Below the pieces are notes generated by a model. That model was not told the origin of the DNA. It searched no databases and saw only the letters and a list, made by a program, of their open reading frames with translations. From NCBI RefSeq assembly GCF_000516985.1, contig NW_006917092.1:1814619-1878618 (forward strand): a stretch of DNA of 64,000 bases, written 5' to 3'. The stretch comes from Pestalotiopsis fici W106-1. Taxonomy: Eukaryota; Ascomycota; Sordariomycetes; Amphisphaeriales; Sporocadaceae. The translations under genes were made by a program, and so were the position numbers. Of this stretch, positions 44,466-56,065 are shown in pieces (within the stretch, counting starts at the first letter, position 1; each line of letters begins with the position of its first letter).

Positions 44466-45470
44466 CTTGGTCAAATGCTTGAAAAGGTTGTCTTTGGAGT
44501 CGTTGAGTCGAGTCGAGTCTCTTTGGATCGTGTCTGAGTTATGCTGGGGGGAAAAAAATCTAATCAATTGAGAACTGAAATTCGACCTGATATTTATACT
44601 TTCCAAAAGCTTTACAAGATTTTCCAACGTGCATAGAGGCTTTGGATCTATGACCAATATGATTCTTTGACTAGCGATATACCTATTCACACAAGATGGC
44701 GGCTTTTCGAATACTACATGCTTGGGATACGGCCGAACCTCCGCCTCCTACAGCAAAGGGCCAGGGTTTGTGATGGTATTCAAATTTTCATGTCAGCATT
44801 ATTCACGATGCTTGTACAGTATAGCTGCCCGTATGCGAGATTGTTCCATATGAGATCTGCCCGCCTGCGGCACAGCTGTTGTATACAAATAGGGGAGTGA
44901 GCGAGGGCCGGCGTTGATATCATTGGTCGCCGTACTTCCGTCAGCGTCACGATGCAGTGCAAGTGAGCCGCCAAGACGTGGACGCTTAGCTAAGAACCCA
45001 CCCTTGTAGTTGCTGTAGGAGTAGTAAGCGATGTATAAATCCGGATGTCTCCGTTATACCTTTTGTCGGAGTTGGAGGCTTGGCGCTAGATAATGGGCAT
45101 GGGCTTGAACACATGCTTTGACATGCTGCAGTGGCTGCTTTCAAAGTGACTCCAAATGCTTTGCTAAGGATGACATACATGATACAACGGAGTTCCGGGT
45201 GACCTATGCCAAGCTTTTTTGGTCCTTTTGTGATCGCATCCCAGCCTGAGGCCCATGGGTATTCTCGTCTATCTGTATGCAATCTCCATGTGCAAGCTTA
45301 AATTATACCGCTTCTTTGATGGTTCCAAGATCCCATGCATTTGGAGGTGGGTCACAAGTCGGACTTGATTCCAGAACAATTACCAATGGCTGACTGGCTC
45401 CTTACGAAAACAACGAGATGCGATCCAATATTTTATCTATTCCAACCATGGGGTATCATCAGACACTATC
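44466..45470. other. Intergenic, promoter and 3' flank
   Basis: No gene recognised. The left end holds the isochorismatase-family promoter. The right end is the 3' flank of the PIF1-type helicase. Confidence 0.5.
44591..44598 (-). promoter_or_regulatory. TATA box of the isochorismatase-family gene
   Basis: On the minus strand the sequence reads TATAAATA, 126 bases upstream of the start codon. Confidence 0.55.
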
Positions 45471-47956
45471 TCAACTACACAATGCATTCAACGCTCCAAA
45501 CTTTTCCCTGAGAAACCTCTGAACCTCACGGTTTCCCCCAAGACCTTCAGTGAGCGCAGTCGCGTCGCCATTAATCTTGAGCCCACTCAGCCCGGTAGCT
45601 CTAGAGAGCGCAACATAAATCTGCCCTTCTTCGAATGTTCTAGAGAGGTCCACAATGACTCGATCCATGGTCAAACTCTGACTCTTGTGAATGGTCATGG
45701 CCCAGGCAGGTGCCAATGGTATCTGCGTGCGAGCCAGCAGACTATACGGCTGTTCGTCGCCAAGTTCGCTAATGGAGCACTCGGCATATATCATTCGTTT
45801 TTCTCCATTATGAAACCTAACAATAGGCCACTGTTTGAATTTTGCTCCCTTGCTCTCGATGAAAGCTTTCATCGCCTGCTCTTTCAATGAGGCATGGTCA
45901 CCCATGATTTTCATGCTGGGGTCGTCCTTTTTTCCAATCATCGCCTTGGGCATCTTGTTTGGGTGATAGGCCTCGAAGCCGGAGACAATGCCTTGGCTGC
46001 CATTGCACAGGCCAGCGCCGAGATCAAGATTGGTGAGTAGCACGACCAGCATTCCTCTTTTCAGCTCAACAATATCCGAGAATCGATGATCATCGAGGGC
46101 CTTGATTGGCTTGCATTCATCTGTTGTGGGAGGTCCTCGGTTCATATTAAGAGCTCCCTTTGATCTTAGATGAAGGTGCTTCGGGTTCCAGTTAAAGGTG
46201 TCGTATGCCCAATATGAATAGTTGACTCCAGTGAGTTTCTTGAACTTGGCTTCATTGAGCTCCCTTGCTTGCTCCCTCGTCGCAAACAGACTCGTGGCAT
46301 GATGTACCTGGCAAGGATGGTCCATCAGCCTATTTAGCTCAACTGACGACAGCGGATCTCCTATGCGACATTTCTGCAGCATCCGTATAAATTCTTGGTC
46401 ATTTTGACGGTGAATCTGCTTGAGATTTACATGTACAAAATTGCATTCCTGCCAGGCCTTGCTCGAGAATGCCCACTTATGCTCGTCGAGAAACTCCTCG
46501 CGATGCTGGGGGCAGGTATACGTCTTTCGGCCATACACCTCTTTCTGGAGCATTTCCTTGCCGCAATGCATACAATACTGAAATGGTTTGACAGGCGGGA
46601 GCTGGCAAAAGTCACCAGTGACAATGACTTGCACGCCGCCAAAAGCAGGTTGTCGTTCACGGTGTGGGTTGAACCAGGCCTGTTTCATCAACTCGTTGAG
46701 CCGCTCGAGAATATGGTTCTCAACCATACTGATCTCGTCAAACACGATGACGTCCGTATTCTTCTTGATTCGTTCATAGATATACTTTCCGTGCACCGCT
46801 GCTTTCAGATCATCCAGTGGTTTCTTCATATGGCCCGGCGTCCAGCCGGCAAATGTCCAAAAAGTCTGGCCATTGACTTGCAAGGCCGCTCGTCCAGTCG
46901 GAGCAAGGATGCGCACCTTTTTGCCCATTGCGCGGAGCTTTTTGGTAAAGGCTTTCAGCACTGTGCTCTTACCGCATCCAGCTGAACCTGTGTAGAACAC
47001 ATTACGGCCACTGCAGATCAAATCTACAAGCTCAGCCTGTTCTGGACATAATGGCGGATCTTCTGACACAGTTTGCGGTGCCGCCGAGGTCGTGGTGTTT
47101 GCCTGTTGGTATGCTTCGGCTGGATAAGGCTGCTCAGACTTGATCAACGGCCGGCCCGAGAACCCATATTCCGATTCGCCTGACGACTCTGGGTAGGCAC
47201 CAGGAATGGACAGAGGTCTCTCCATCAATGGTGGACGTGGTTCAGCGTCGTTTGGCTCCTGCTTAATAGCTGAGGTCGCCAAAGATCTCGCGGCTGCCAT
47301 GCCAGCAGGAACCGGCATGGCTGGGGCGTCGTTATATTCATGCTTTATCTTGCTTCTCTTCATATTGGCGTCCATGGCTAGGTATTCCTGGTCATGTAGA
47401 GGCAGAGAACTGACGGCTGGGTCTGGTGCAAAGTGACCATCTGGAGTCCGCTTCCGTTTAGCGCCTTGATCCAAGTGCTGGGAGGCTGCTGGGTATCCAG
47501 CGACTTGTGGTGCTGGAAATTGGTCCGCACTTGGCCATGGTTGCTGTGGCAGTGGAGGATATGCCACAGTCTGATCATAGTAATGATACCCGTTGAAAGG
47601 AGCAGAATTGCTACCGTATTGGTGATAGTAGCCTATCAGTGGGGCAGAGGTGGTGTTGCCGGGTTGCTGGTATTGATATGGTGTTTCCCATTGCCCCGAT
47701 TCAAAGGAGTGGTGAGTTTGAGATGCCGGTAATTGGCTGGATCCAAAATACTGAGCGTGACTCGTTGCCACTACTGGGCTTGAGTGCGGATGTTGCTGTG
47801 CCTGTTGCGGATTCTGGGGATATCCAGACCACTGCACATTGGGATATTGCCCGCTTGGATCCGCTGCTTTAGGTACATCTCAGCCTCTTCTCTTTCACAT
47901 ATTGACTTTGGATCGAGATCTCATGTCTTACCATGGTTATTTGATGGGTCTGACAT
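45471..47956 (-). CDS. PIF1-type DNA helicase with low-complexity N-terminus
   Basis: Two exons on the minus strand: 47956-47932 (25 bases) and 47863-45471, giving 805 residues. The second exon alone lacks an ATG before its in-frame upstream stop. The short first exon MSDPSNNH, with a GTAAGA donor and an in-phase CAG acceptor, supplies the start. The N-terminal ~270 residues are rich in Gln, Pro, Tyr and Ser and hold an NLS-like KRKR. The helicase core has Walker A GSAGCGKST near 301-309, Walker B VIVFDEIS, RILAPTGRAA, MTIHKSQS and YVALSRATGL. A cysteine-rich insert YCMHCGKEML...YTCPQH may bind zinc. PIF1 helicases unwind DNA 5' to 3' at G-quadruplexes and stalled forks. This may be a paralogue rather than the canonical PIF1. 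Confidence 0.93.
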
Positions 47957-48394
47957 TGTCCAAAAATCCCATCCTGTGCCGCCGTGTCCCTCAGAATCTC
48001 CTATGTTGGAACTTTGCACAATGTGGTCTCACGAATTGACCAGCTTCCAGGGATACGCGCTTGGGGGTTGTGTCAATTTGCCGGGTTGTGGGGTTTCAAC
48101 CATTTAAGGGACCGCGACGCGCGACGTTAGCGTACCTTGATAGTGGCAGTATCCCCTGTATTCTCCCCGCCCGGAGCATTCCCAGTGTACTATCTACCTA
48201 TCCATGTTGTAACTCCCGGAAACACGCAGTGGGGCCCTGAAGCTGGTAACATTGAACTCGATTGAACGCTCACAACATTGAAGTGCTTTGATATTTCTCT
48301 ATTGACCCGAGGAATACTGGCTGCTTAAAGTATTGATACAATTGATATGTGACAATAACATCCCCTGGGCATATCATATCTTGTTCCGCCTCTC
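47957..48394. other. Promoter of the helicase and 3' flank of the acyl-CoA synthetase
   Basis: About 440 bases, AT-neutral, no coding signal. Both neighbours are on the minus strand. Confidence 0.5.
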
Positions 48395-50569
48395 TTAAAG
48401 CTTTGCCATGAGTGTGCTCGTCTTTCGTGTCTCGGCGTACATTTCCTTGATCAGGTGATCAAATTTCTTTGCCGTCTGTGGGCGCTTCAGTTTCAACCTT
48501 TTTTCCATAATTTGTTAGCATCCTCCTCATTACATTTTTCCAGAGAGAAGAAGAACCACTTACGTTGGTGTGAGCAATCCATTTTCGACCGTGAAAGGTT
48601 CTATCATTAACCGGACTGCTCGGGGGATCTCATAGCTGTTGAGCTTGGCACTCTTTCCGACCATGGCCAGCTCCTTCACCACAGCGGATCTCACCTCTGG
48701 CTCTTGCAGCACAGCCTCGAGCTGATCAGTGTCTTCTGGCTTACACTCTTTCCCAAGAGTCCTGTTGAGGAAATTGCAGAATATGTCAGGTTGCACACCA
48801 AAGATGCCAACCAAATGAGCTTCTGCCGAGTCGCCATGCACGTAGCCCTGAGCAAGCCAAGGACGTTGGGCAAGGAGCACATTTTCAATGTGCTCGGGCG
48901 AAATGTACTCGCCTTGCGCCAGTTTAAGGAGATTCTTTCTGCGGTCGATAATGCTGAAGCGGCCCAGCTCATCAACAGCGCAGATATCGCCAGTCTTGAA
49001 CCACCCATCTTCCGTAAAAGCCTTGCTCGTCTCTTCGTCGTCCTTGTAGTACTCGGAAAAGACGTTCGGCCCCCTCATGAGCAGCTCCCCACGCGGGCAA
49101 GGCTGGTCGCTGGAGAAGTACCCCATATCGGGCAGATCCAACAAACACACCTCAACACAAGCAGCAGGTCCGCCGCAATTTCTGACGCTCATATCGCCGG
49201 CAGATTGGGCGAGGCAGATGGCAAACATTTCGGTTGATCCGTACCCCTGGACGATCTCAGTGGCAAAGACGATGCGCAAGAACTGCTGCAACCCCCCATC
49301 CAAAGGCGCAGACCCGGACATCATGTGAACTGTACGATCCAGTCCGAGTGCTGCGGTGATCTTTCGGCCCCATATCCTGTCATAAACCATGTGTTTGTTG
49401 GTTGCTTTTGCCGGATCATCATTTTCTATATTTGCCATCTTTGTCTCCATGATGTAGCGAGACAGCGCGCCCTTGACCCCCTGCTGCTCTATCGTGGCCG
49501 CTTTGATGGAGCTGCCCATTCGGTTGAGGAGGCGAGGCACGCTCGTAAATATCGTCGGTCTCAGGAGCTTCAGGTCGTCTATCAACTCTAGGGGATTGCC
49601 GTGAAAGTAACCAATCGAGCCGCCGCCGTACATGGCGGAAATTTCGACAAAGCGCTCGTAGATGTGCGCCAGCGGCAGATATGAACATAGGACATCGCTC
49701 GATCTCATGGGGTATACCGTGAGACACGTTACGGTTGCAGCAACGGCATTGGAGTGGCGGAGTACTACGCCCTTGGGGTTGCCCGTGGTCCCGGACGTGT
49801 AGTTGATGGTAAAAATATCGTCGGGCCTCGGTCGGTTGAGGGATCGTGAAGATGCTTGGCCGGCCTTTTCCACATCTCGAAAGTCGTGTACCTGCAGCCC
49901 CTTTTCTGCAGCTAGGCTACTGAGAAGTTCTTTTCTCGAAGTCCCAGGTGCGTCTATCTCTTCTGTCAATGGGTCAAGCGAAATGATGAGCTTGAGTGAT
50001 GGACATCGAGGAGCCGCCAATATCAACGCGGGAATATGCTCGAGCGAGGCACAAACGACGGGGATTTCGGCATGATTGATCAGAAACTCTGTGGCAGCTG
50101 GTCCCAATGTTTCGTATAGCGAGATGCTGTACAGAGATTGTGACATCGCGCCGAGATCGACAAACTGCCACTCGGGCCGGTTTGCACACCACAGACCAAC
50201 CGGCCTTTGGCGGCCTCCAACTCCGTTAGCTTCCAATAATTCCGCAAGGCCCTTGCCAAAATCCGTGCTCCTCTTCAAGACATTGTCGTAGGAGTACCAA
50301 ATATATGGACCAAAAGATTTGGTTGAGCCATTGTATGGGCGGTAGCCTAGGCATCGTGCGTCGGGTTGGCGTTTGGCAGTCTGCTCAAACATGTCATATC
50401 CGGAAGACAAATCGGGGTCAAAGTAGTCTGGCAGCTCATCTCCCCGCCGCCAATGTCGGTATACTGCGGATCTACCGGGAAGCTTTGAGTTTGGGACGGC
50501 GACGCCTTGAGGCGCACCCGGAGGCGGAGGTTGAGCATAGCGACGTGCTTTTTCTATGTAGGACTCCAT
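48395..50569 (-). CDS. Long-chain acyl-CoA synthetase with peroxisomal AKL tail
   Basis: Two exons on the minus strand: 50569-48564 and 48497-48395, giving 702 residues. It is an AMP-forming enzyme. The P-loop YTSGTTGNPKGVV lies near 264-276, the GYGST adenine motif comes later, and GWFKTGDICAVDE holds the ligase hinge. It should activate long-chain fatty acids to acyl-CoA. The second exon encodes LKLKRPQTAKKFDHLIKEMY and a C-terminal MAKL, whose last three residues AKL form a PTS1 peroxisome signal. That suggests peroxisomal beta-oxidation. The intron has a GTAAGT donor and a GCTAAC branch site. If it is retained, the frame stops at ...LLTPT, without the signal. Confidence 0.94.
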
Positions 50570-51204
50570 CTCTCATGCTACAACTGTGCAATATTGGGGT
50601 AACATTGAACGAGAAGATGAGCCCCTGGGCCAAATACCGAAAAGACGAAACAGGCATGATTAAATGCTGGGGAAATCCATTAGACCGATGTTCTGGATCT
50701 CTCGGGCCGTGGGATCTATTAGCGGGTTGCTGCGCCGTAGCACAGACATACATAGTATGTAGGGAACGATGCAGGGAACTTCTTATGTCACTAGGTAGAT
50801 GGGTACATACACGCTGTAACACGCAAGGGAAGATATGATCCTTGGTCTTGTTCTCCATTCGGACTCGCTTCGCGTCCCATCAATACGACATAACGCATTA
50901 GGCCCACTCATTTCACGCGGAGAGGTCGGAGTGATTGTTGGAAATCCACCCTTGGCGCGGCCGCCCCTTGCTCGCATCATCCGGCGATTTGACCTTGTGT
51001 CGGCACAGGGCATGCTGTTTGCTTGTGTCATACACATATGGATCTTGAATTTCCAACATATTTCCGAGGATTTTGTGGTGGATCTCAAGCGATGACACTA
51101 TTGCTATCGTGCTGACAATTTACGAATCCCTGAAACAACTTCATTCGAGAATACTAAATGGCCTACTCTGTGCTCCGCCTTCTGTGAATGAAAGAGTTCA
51201 CTGC
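50570..51204. other. Intergenic between two minus-strand genes
   Basis: About 635 bases with only short frames. It holds the acyl-CoA synthetase promoter and the 3' flank of the kinase-fold gene. Confidence 0.5.
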
Positions 51205-52841
51205 CTATGTCATCTGTTTCTCTTCATTTGGCTCTAATATAAGTCGCCGTACCAGTTGTCTTATCGCGTCGTCTCCCTCGGTGCCATCTGTAATTTCCAG
51301 CTTGGTAGCGTAATATTCCCCATCTCGGTCTCTGATGGCGTTCAAAGCCATGCCCATCCAGCGCCTCAGTCTCAATATCGGGTTGGGTACATGATAAGTT
51401 ATCGTTAAGATGGTTCTCAGGTCCACGTCGATCTTTGGATTCTTCTCTGGGTCTTCTTCGGGTAGCCCCTCTGAGTTCTTTCTGTTAATCATTGCGAGAT
51501 CTCTCAGATTCTGCTGTGTGGTTAGACTTGTTTTCATGGACTATTTGCGGATGGCTGAGAAGTTCTTACCTCTCTTGTCAGCCTAAGCATGCTTGTCAGA
51601 CTTTGATCGCGGGCCTGACTGATAAACACCATGAGTCAGAATATCACTTCTTGTAAATGTTCACAATCAAGTGGAAATGACATACTCGGTAGCTTCCTTC
51701 GTTGCAGCCTTAACATAATCAAAGTCAATCATTACCAGGGGCGGCATGAGATCATGTTCCTTGGTGCCCGTCTCATCGGCAGTGAAAGCATCAAACACCC
51801 CTACAGTTATGGAAAGTCAACACAAAATTCTCGCCAGATCATGGTGAAAAGATTGCTTACAGTTTCCGAAGTGAAAGTCCAGGTGTTGTAAGGACAATTC
51901 TCCGTATTCGTCTTGGGGTTCCTCTAACTGACCAGCTACAAGACTTTCTGGCCACATGATGGCACAAATAGCGCGAAGATCTAAGCTCTTGGTCAGCCAC
52001 TACAAACACAATTTGGTTTCTCTTTCTTGTTGGAAGGGAGAGGGCCTTGTCCCATCGCTCTTGGTGGAATACGCCCATGTGCTTACAGCATAAGAGGATT
52101 CTCCAAAGGAGACGGTTGGGGATTGGATTGCCGGAGCTGTCGACGCGGACACCCTCTTCGAATTCTGTCAGTTCGCCGTTGGGAAGCCAATTCACTATGA
52201 CAATATGTGTTAGCAATTATCTTCAAGATGGATAGATAAACTATAAGTAGCTTGTTCGAGTATTTTGTCAGAGTATGCTGCCCAGCGGCACCATATCGAA
52301 AAATATTGGCATGTGAAACAATCAAGTGTAGGTAATGAATAACATGGGATGCTAACTATACGCAACCGTCACGTTCTTTGCAGTCAAGTCGGGATCGAAT
52401 TTGGTTGGTTCGGGATCAATGTGAACCCATTTGGCGGTATGCGTCGAGTTTGCGAGAGCCTAGACGGATATGAGTACTGACGAAAACAATGCAAAACCAT
52501 AATCATGAACGCTCTCATACCTGAAGCCACTCTCTGGTGTCCACGGGAACTTCTACCACATAGTCTGGTCGTCGGATCCACGGCGCGTTTGTCTTTCTCC
52601 ATTCCTCGTACGCGAGATCCTCAAGACCCCCAGAAACCTTGAGAACGACGCGCCTCGGTTCCGTCTCGCTTGGACTTTTGCGCTGAATCAGATAGGCGGC
52701 ACCCTCGGCCCCTTCACCAATATTCCTAACGTATTTGTAGTTGCCATGTCGCTCGAATGCTTCTCTGACGATAGTATCGCCATCTCGGGCTTTTCGATCT
52801 TCTTCTGATACTTGGCTCGATGCATCACCAGGAAAGGACAT
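51205..52841 (-). CDS. Fungal protein-kinase-like protein
   Basis: Seven exons on the minus strand as I read it: 52841-52521, 52459-52357, 52194-52073, 51999-51861, 51800-51686, 51618-51570 and 51510-51205. They give about 384 residues. The kinase fold shows a glycine loop NIGEGAEGAAYL, a lysine in VVLKVSGG, the hinge MNWLPNGELTEF, the catalytic-loop-like HLDFHFGN (HxDxxxxN) and a metal-site-like MIDFDY in place of DFG. Such divergent kinase-like proteins are common in Pezizomycotina and often lack known substrates. The junction between the third and fourth exons is the weakest. The good donor at 52086 gives only out-of-frame joins, so I used GTATTC at 52072 with TAG at 52000. An alternative acceptor leads to 51987. 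Confidence 0.72.
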
Positions 52842-53438
52842 GGTGAATCAATGTGGATCAATCTTCTTGCCCCCAGCCTATTATGAAAACTCTCACATTT
52901 TGATACAAGAATCTATTTCCATGACTCTGCCTATTTGAAGCTTAAAGTGAATTCTTTGTCTGAAGAAGAGAAACAAACAGGCGCCTATTTTTCCGGATAC
53001 AGCAACTCGCAAACAAGGAAAGGGTTGCTCAGCCCAAGTCACAAGAGGTACATTGTATTCTCAACCCCAAAAATAGCCATTCAGCGTTATACTGGTCTCG
53101 GTTCTCTGACTGGTGCAGACTCCTCAGAGTGCAAGATTCATGAGATGATACTATCAGCTTGATCTTTGATTGTTGTTCCATAATCATCGACACTATACTA
53201 AAAGATCTTATCGTGAACTTGTAGATAGTCGATTTGTGCATTGTTAGCTACTAGGGTGGCGGCGTGGGGTTCCGCAGATCTGGGGGGATTTTTAGTTTTA
53301 GTGGGGTTTGCCGCCGCCACCACCGAAGTCCCATACAATCGGCCCAGAACATCAAATTCAATTCCAGCTGCTCGCACCATTTTGACAAACATAGTCCGCA
53401 ACATCATTCGATCATAAATTCGTGACTCGACTGCCACC
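52842..53438. other. Shared promoter, divergent genes
   Basis: About 600 bases between the kinase-like gene (minus) and the 2-oxoglutarate oxygenase (plus). Only short frames. The ATG of the oxygenase has a perfect CCACCATG context. Confidence 0.55.
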
Positions 53439-54978
53439 ATGTCGAAAACCAAAAAGGCAGCCAAGCGAAAGCGACAAAATGATGCTCAGGCCGATTTGAG
53501 CAATAAGAAGCGACTCAGTGCGCCTCCCACCCCAGAGTCCTCCGATGGAGCCGAGCAACGAGTCGAGCCGACGACGGCCTTGAGCCTGCACACTGTGGTG
53601 TCCGAGGATGAGGTCGACATCACCGTCGATACTCTGCGTACGCTGGCTGCTCACCCGGCAGTCATCAAATCCAAGGCCTGTAAAGATCTCCGGACAGCAG
53701 TCTATGACTTCCGACAAGCATGCACCACGGGCATCAATACCATTGGTGAGTCCTGCGCCAAACCTGCTCTGCTATGGGCGAAATGCTGAGAAGCTGGCTT
53801 TCGCAGCCGAAACGAACCTCACATCCCGAATCTCTGCCGCCCTCGTCGATGGCAAGTACACGGACGCCCTCGTACTGCTCGCCGAAATGCGTCTGCGCGG
53901 CGAGTCGCCTAAGCTGGGAGCATTGTGTCGCTGGGTGCGGGACCTGGATGTCACGAGTGGATTCTCACAGCGCAACGTCGAGCGCCAGCAACGGTCACAG
54001 AGTCAGTTGGAACGTTTGCGGTTATTAGATGCCATCTCTAGGGTGACCGGAACAAACGATCTGAATCCATCGATTTCGCTCCTTTCCTCGTCGGATCCAT
54101 TCATATTACACAAGCAATGGAATCTCCTTGACCAGGCCGCTACATCGGACTCGGGTTCTTCAAGCGCGGAGCTCGCCAAATTCTGCCCACCCGGCATCAA
54201 GAACAAGTTCAAAATTTTGGAGACCACGCGTGGGCCAGATCGGAAACCGCCTAATCTTCACGATGCGGTCCTATATCTTAGCGACGACAACGCTGTCCCG
54301 CTTTCTCCAACCCCGCCAAACACAACCCACCACAAGCATCCGGCCGTCCCGAATTTGTCGCTCATGAAGGATGTCCTGTCCCATGAGGAATGCAAGACGA
54401 TTGTTGCCTCAATGGAGGCTGTTGGCTTCCTGCCCGATGCGCCCGTCAGAGACGATGGCTCCGAGGCAAGCATTCTTGCGCACAACGTCTACTGGATCGT
54501 GGATCAGGCTTTCCACGACCTGCTGTGGCAGAGAGTCCTCCCTTTCATTCCTGCCGATATTGGAGGCAGAAAGGCTCGTGGAATCAACCGCCGCTTCAGA
54601 GTATATCGCTACGTCCCGGGAGCAGAGTATCGCGTTCACTTTGACGGCGCGTGGCCACCCTCTGGCATTCACCCGACGACGGGAAAATACCAATGGGACG
54701 CTTCCCCGGCTGACGCCAAGCAATCGAGCTTTTTCACGTTCTTGGTGTATCTTAACGACGACTTTGAGGGCGGTGAGACCACCTTCTTCACTCCGAGTCT
54801 CGTGGAAGGCGTCATGAATGCTCATCCCGTCCGCCCCATGATGGGATCCATTGCGCTATTCCCGCACGGAGAAAGCAAAGGCGCTCTCCTTCACGAAGGG
54901 ACGGGAGTCATCAAGGGCGCAAAGTATATCATCAGAACAGATGTTGAATACGACGTGGTGCCAAGCCAGACTGCATAA
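53439..54978 (+). CDS. 2-oxoglutarate/Fe(II) oxygenase, prolyl 4-hydroxylase type
   Basis: Two exons: 53439-53745 and 53807-54978, giving 492 residues. The intron has GTGAGT, a CTGAG branch-like site and TCGCAG. The basic start KKAAKRKR at 5-12 is a likely nuclear signal. The middle is a mostly helical region without a recognised domain. The catalytic domain covers about residues 310-490. The iron ligands are His380 and Asp382 in YRVHFDG and His465 in LLHEGTG; Arg479 in YIIRTD should bind 2-oxoglutarate. The fold resembles prolyl 4-hydroxylases, which need iron and 2-oxoglutarate. The nuclear-type signal suggests a ribosomal or regulatory protein as substrate rather than collagen. That is inference. 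Confidence 0.93.
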
Positions 54979-55633
54979 AGGCTACCAAAAACACGTGGCG
55001 CCAAGATATTGTAAGGCATTGAAGCCGCACCATTGGCAATCAACTTTGCGGAAGCTCAGCAAGCTGGAAGATTGTATGTACAGTCTGTTCGTGGTCCTTT
55101 ATGTAGCCAAATGGCCTCAAAAGTTTCTGGTCCTTTTTACTCAAAAGAGTAGAACACTCATTATCAGCAGCTGGTCATGCTGCTATGGTTCCGAGCTTTC
55201 AGTGGGTAAAAATTCAATGGCCAAGGTGCCCAATCGACGCTCACTGGACATTACTGGGTTGGCCTGGTTTTGGTCATGAAGTCACTTTGATATTGGATAG
55301 TCGGGATCTCAAAAGTCAATGCTAGAAATAAAGATTGCTATCTAGGCAGTGCGTTTACTAGGTTTGATGTCACTGGGCACACAAGTATCTTGAGTATGGA
55401 GGCGACGTTATGAGGGTTGAAATACACACGCCACAATTTAAAGTCTGCGAAGTCCTTATTGCTGAGGAATAGCTCATCATTTCGGCATCGCACATGGTCA
55501 TGCTGGGACGAATATAGTTGAACCAAGCTTTGGCTACTAGTATATAGATATTCAAGTCTTACCATCGAGAATACAACAGAAAACTAGATAATTCCAAAAA
55601 GAAGAGACATTCACCTTTCCCCAAGTATTGGCT
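54979..55633. other. Intergenic
   Basis: No coding signal other than short frames; 3' flank of the oxygenase. Confidence 0.5.
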
Positions 55634-56065
55634 ATGTCGACACAAAACGATTTATACAATTCGGCTCAGGAGGTCATCTGTAGACTGCCTCGGGATTTTG
55701 ATCCAATTATGCGTGGCCAGACAAGCCAGCCTTTCTGCCCCGAAAATGGCGTTGTCCAAATGCACGAGCGTCTCGCAATGCCACAATCATCCGAAGGGGG
55801 GGAGGCTCCTCGTACGTCATGCCGCAAAGACAGCAGCCACCTCCCATCTTACAACGAGGCAGTGCTGGCGATGGCCAAAGCTACTGAGCGCCAACGCAGA
55901 CGTGGAATCTCGACCCCATCTTGGCCGACTTTTGAAAGAGGCCGCTTCTATACCTTGGGCATCTTGAGGGCTGAGAATCGGCCCTCTCCAAAGCGCTTCT
56001 TTGCCCTGGCCCGCTGGACGGTGTTGTCGTTCAATGCGTGCGCCAGGAAACGTGTGTGTTTGTGA
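55634..56065 (+). CDS. Possible small protein, unknown
   Basis: An ATG frame of 143 residues (MSTQNDLYNSAQ... to ...RKRVCL) in otherwise gene-poor sequence. It has no recognised domain, is basic at its C-terminus, and has a short LPSYNEAVL motif that could bind a WW domain. No introns needed. It may be spurious; transcript evidence would decide. Confidence 0.3.
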   Translation: MSTQNDLYNSAQEVICRLPRDFDPIMRGQTSQPFCPENGVVQMHERLAMPQSSEGGEAPRTSCRKDSSHLPSYNEAVLAMAKATERQRRRGISTPSWPTFERGRFYTLGILRAENRPSPKRFFALARWTVLSFNACARKRVCL

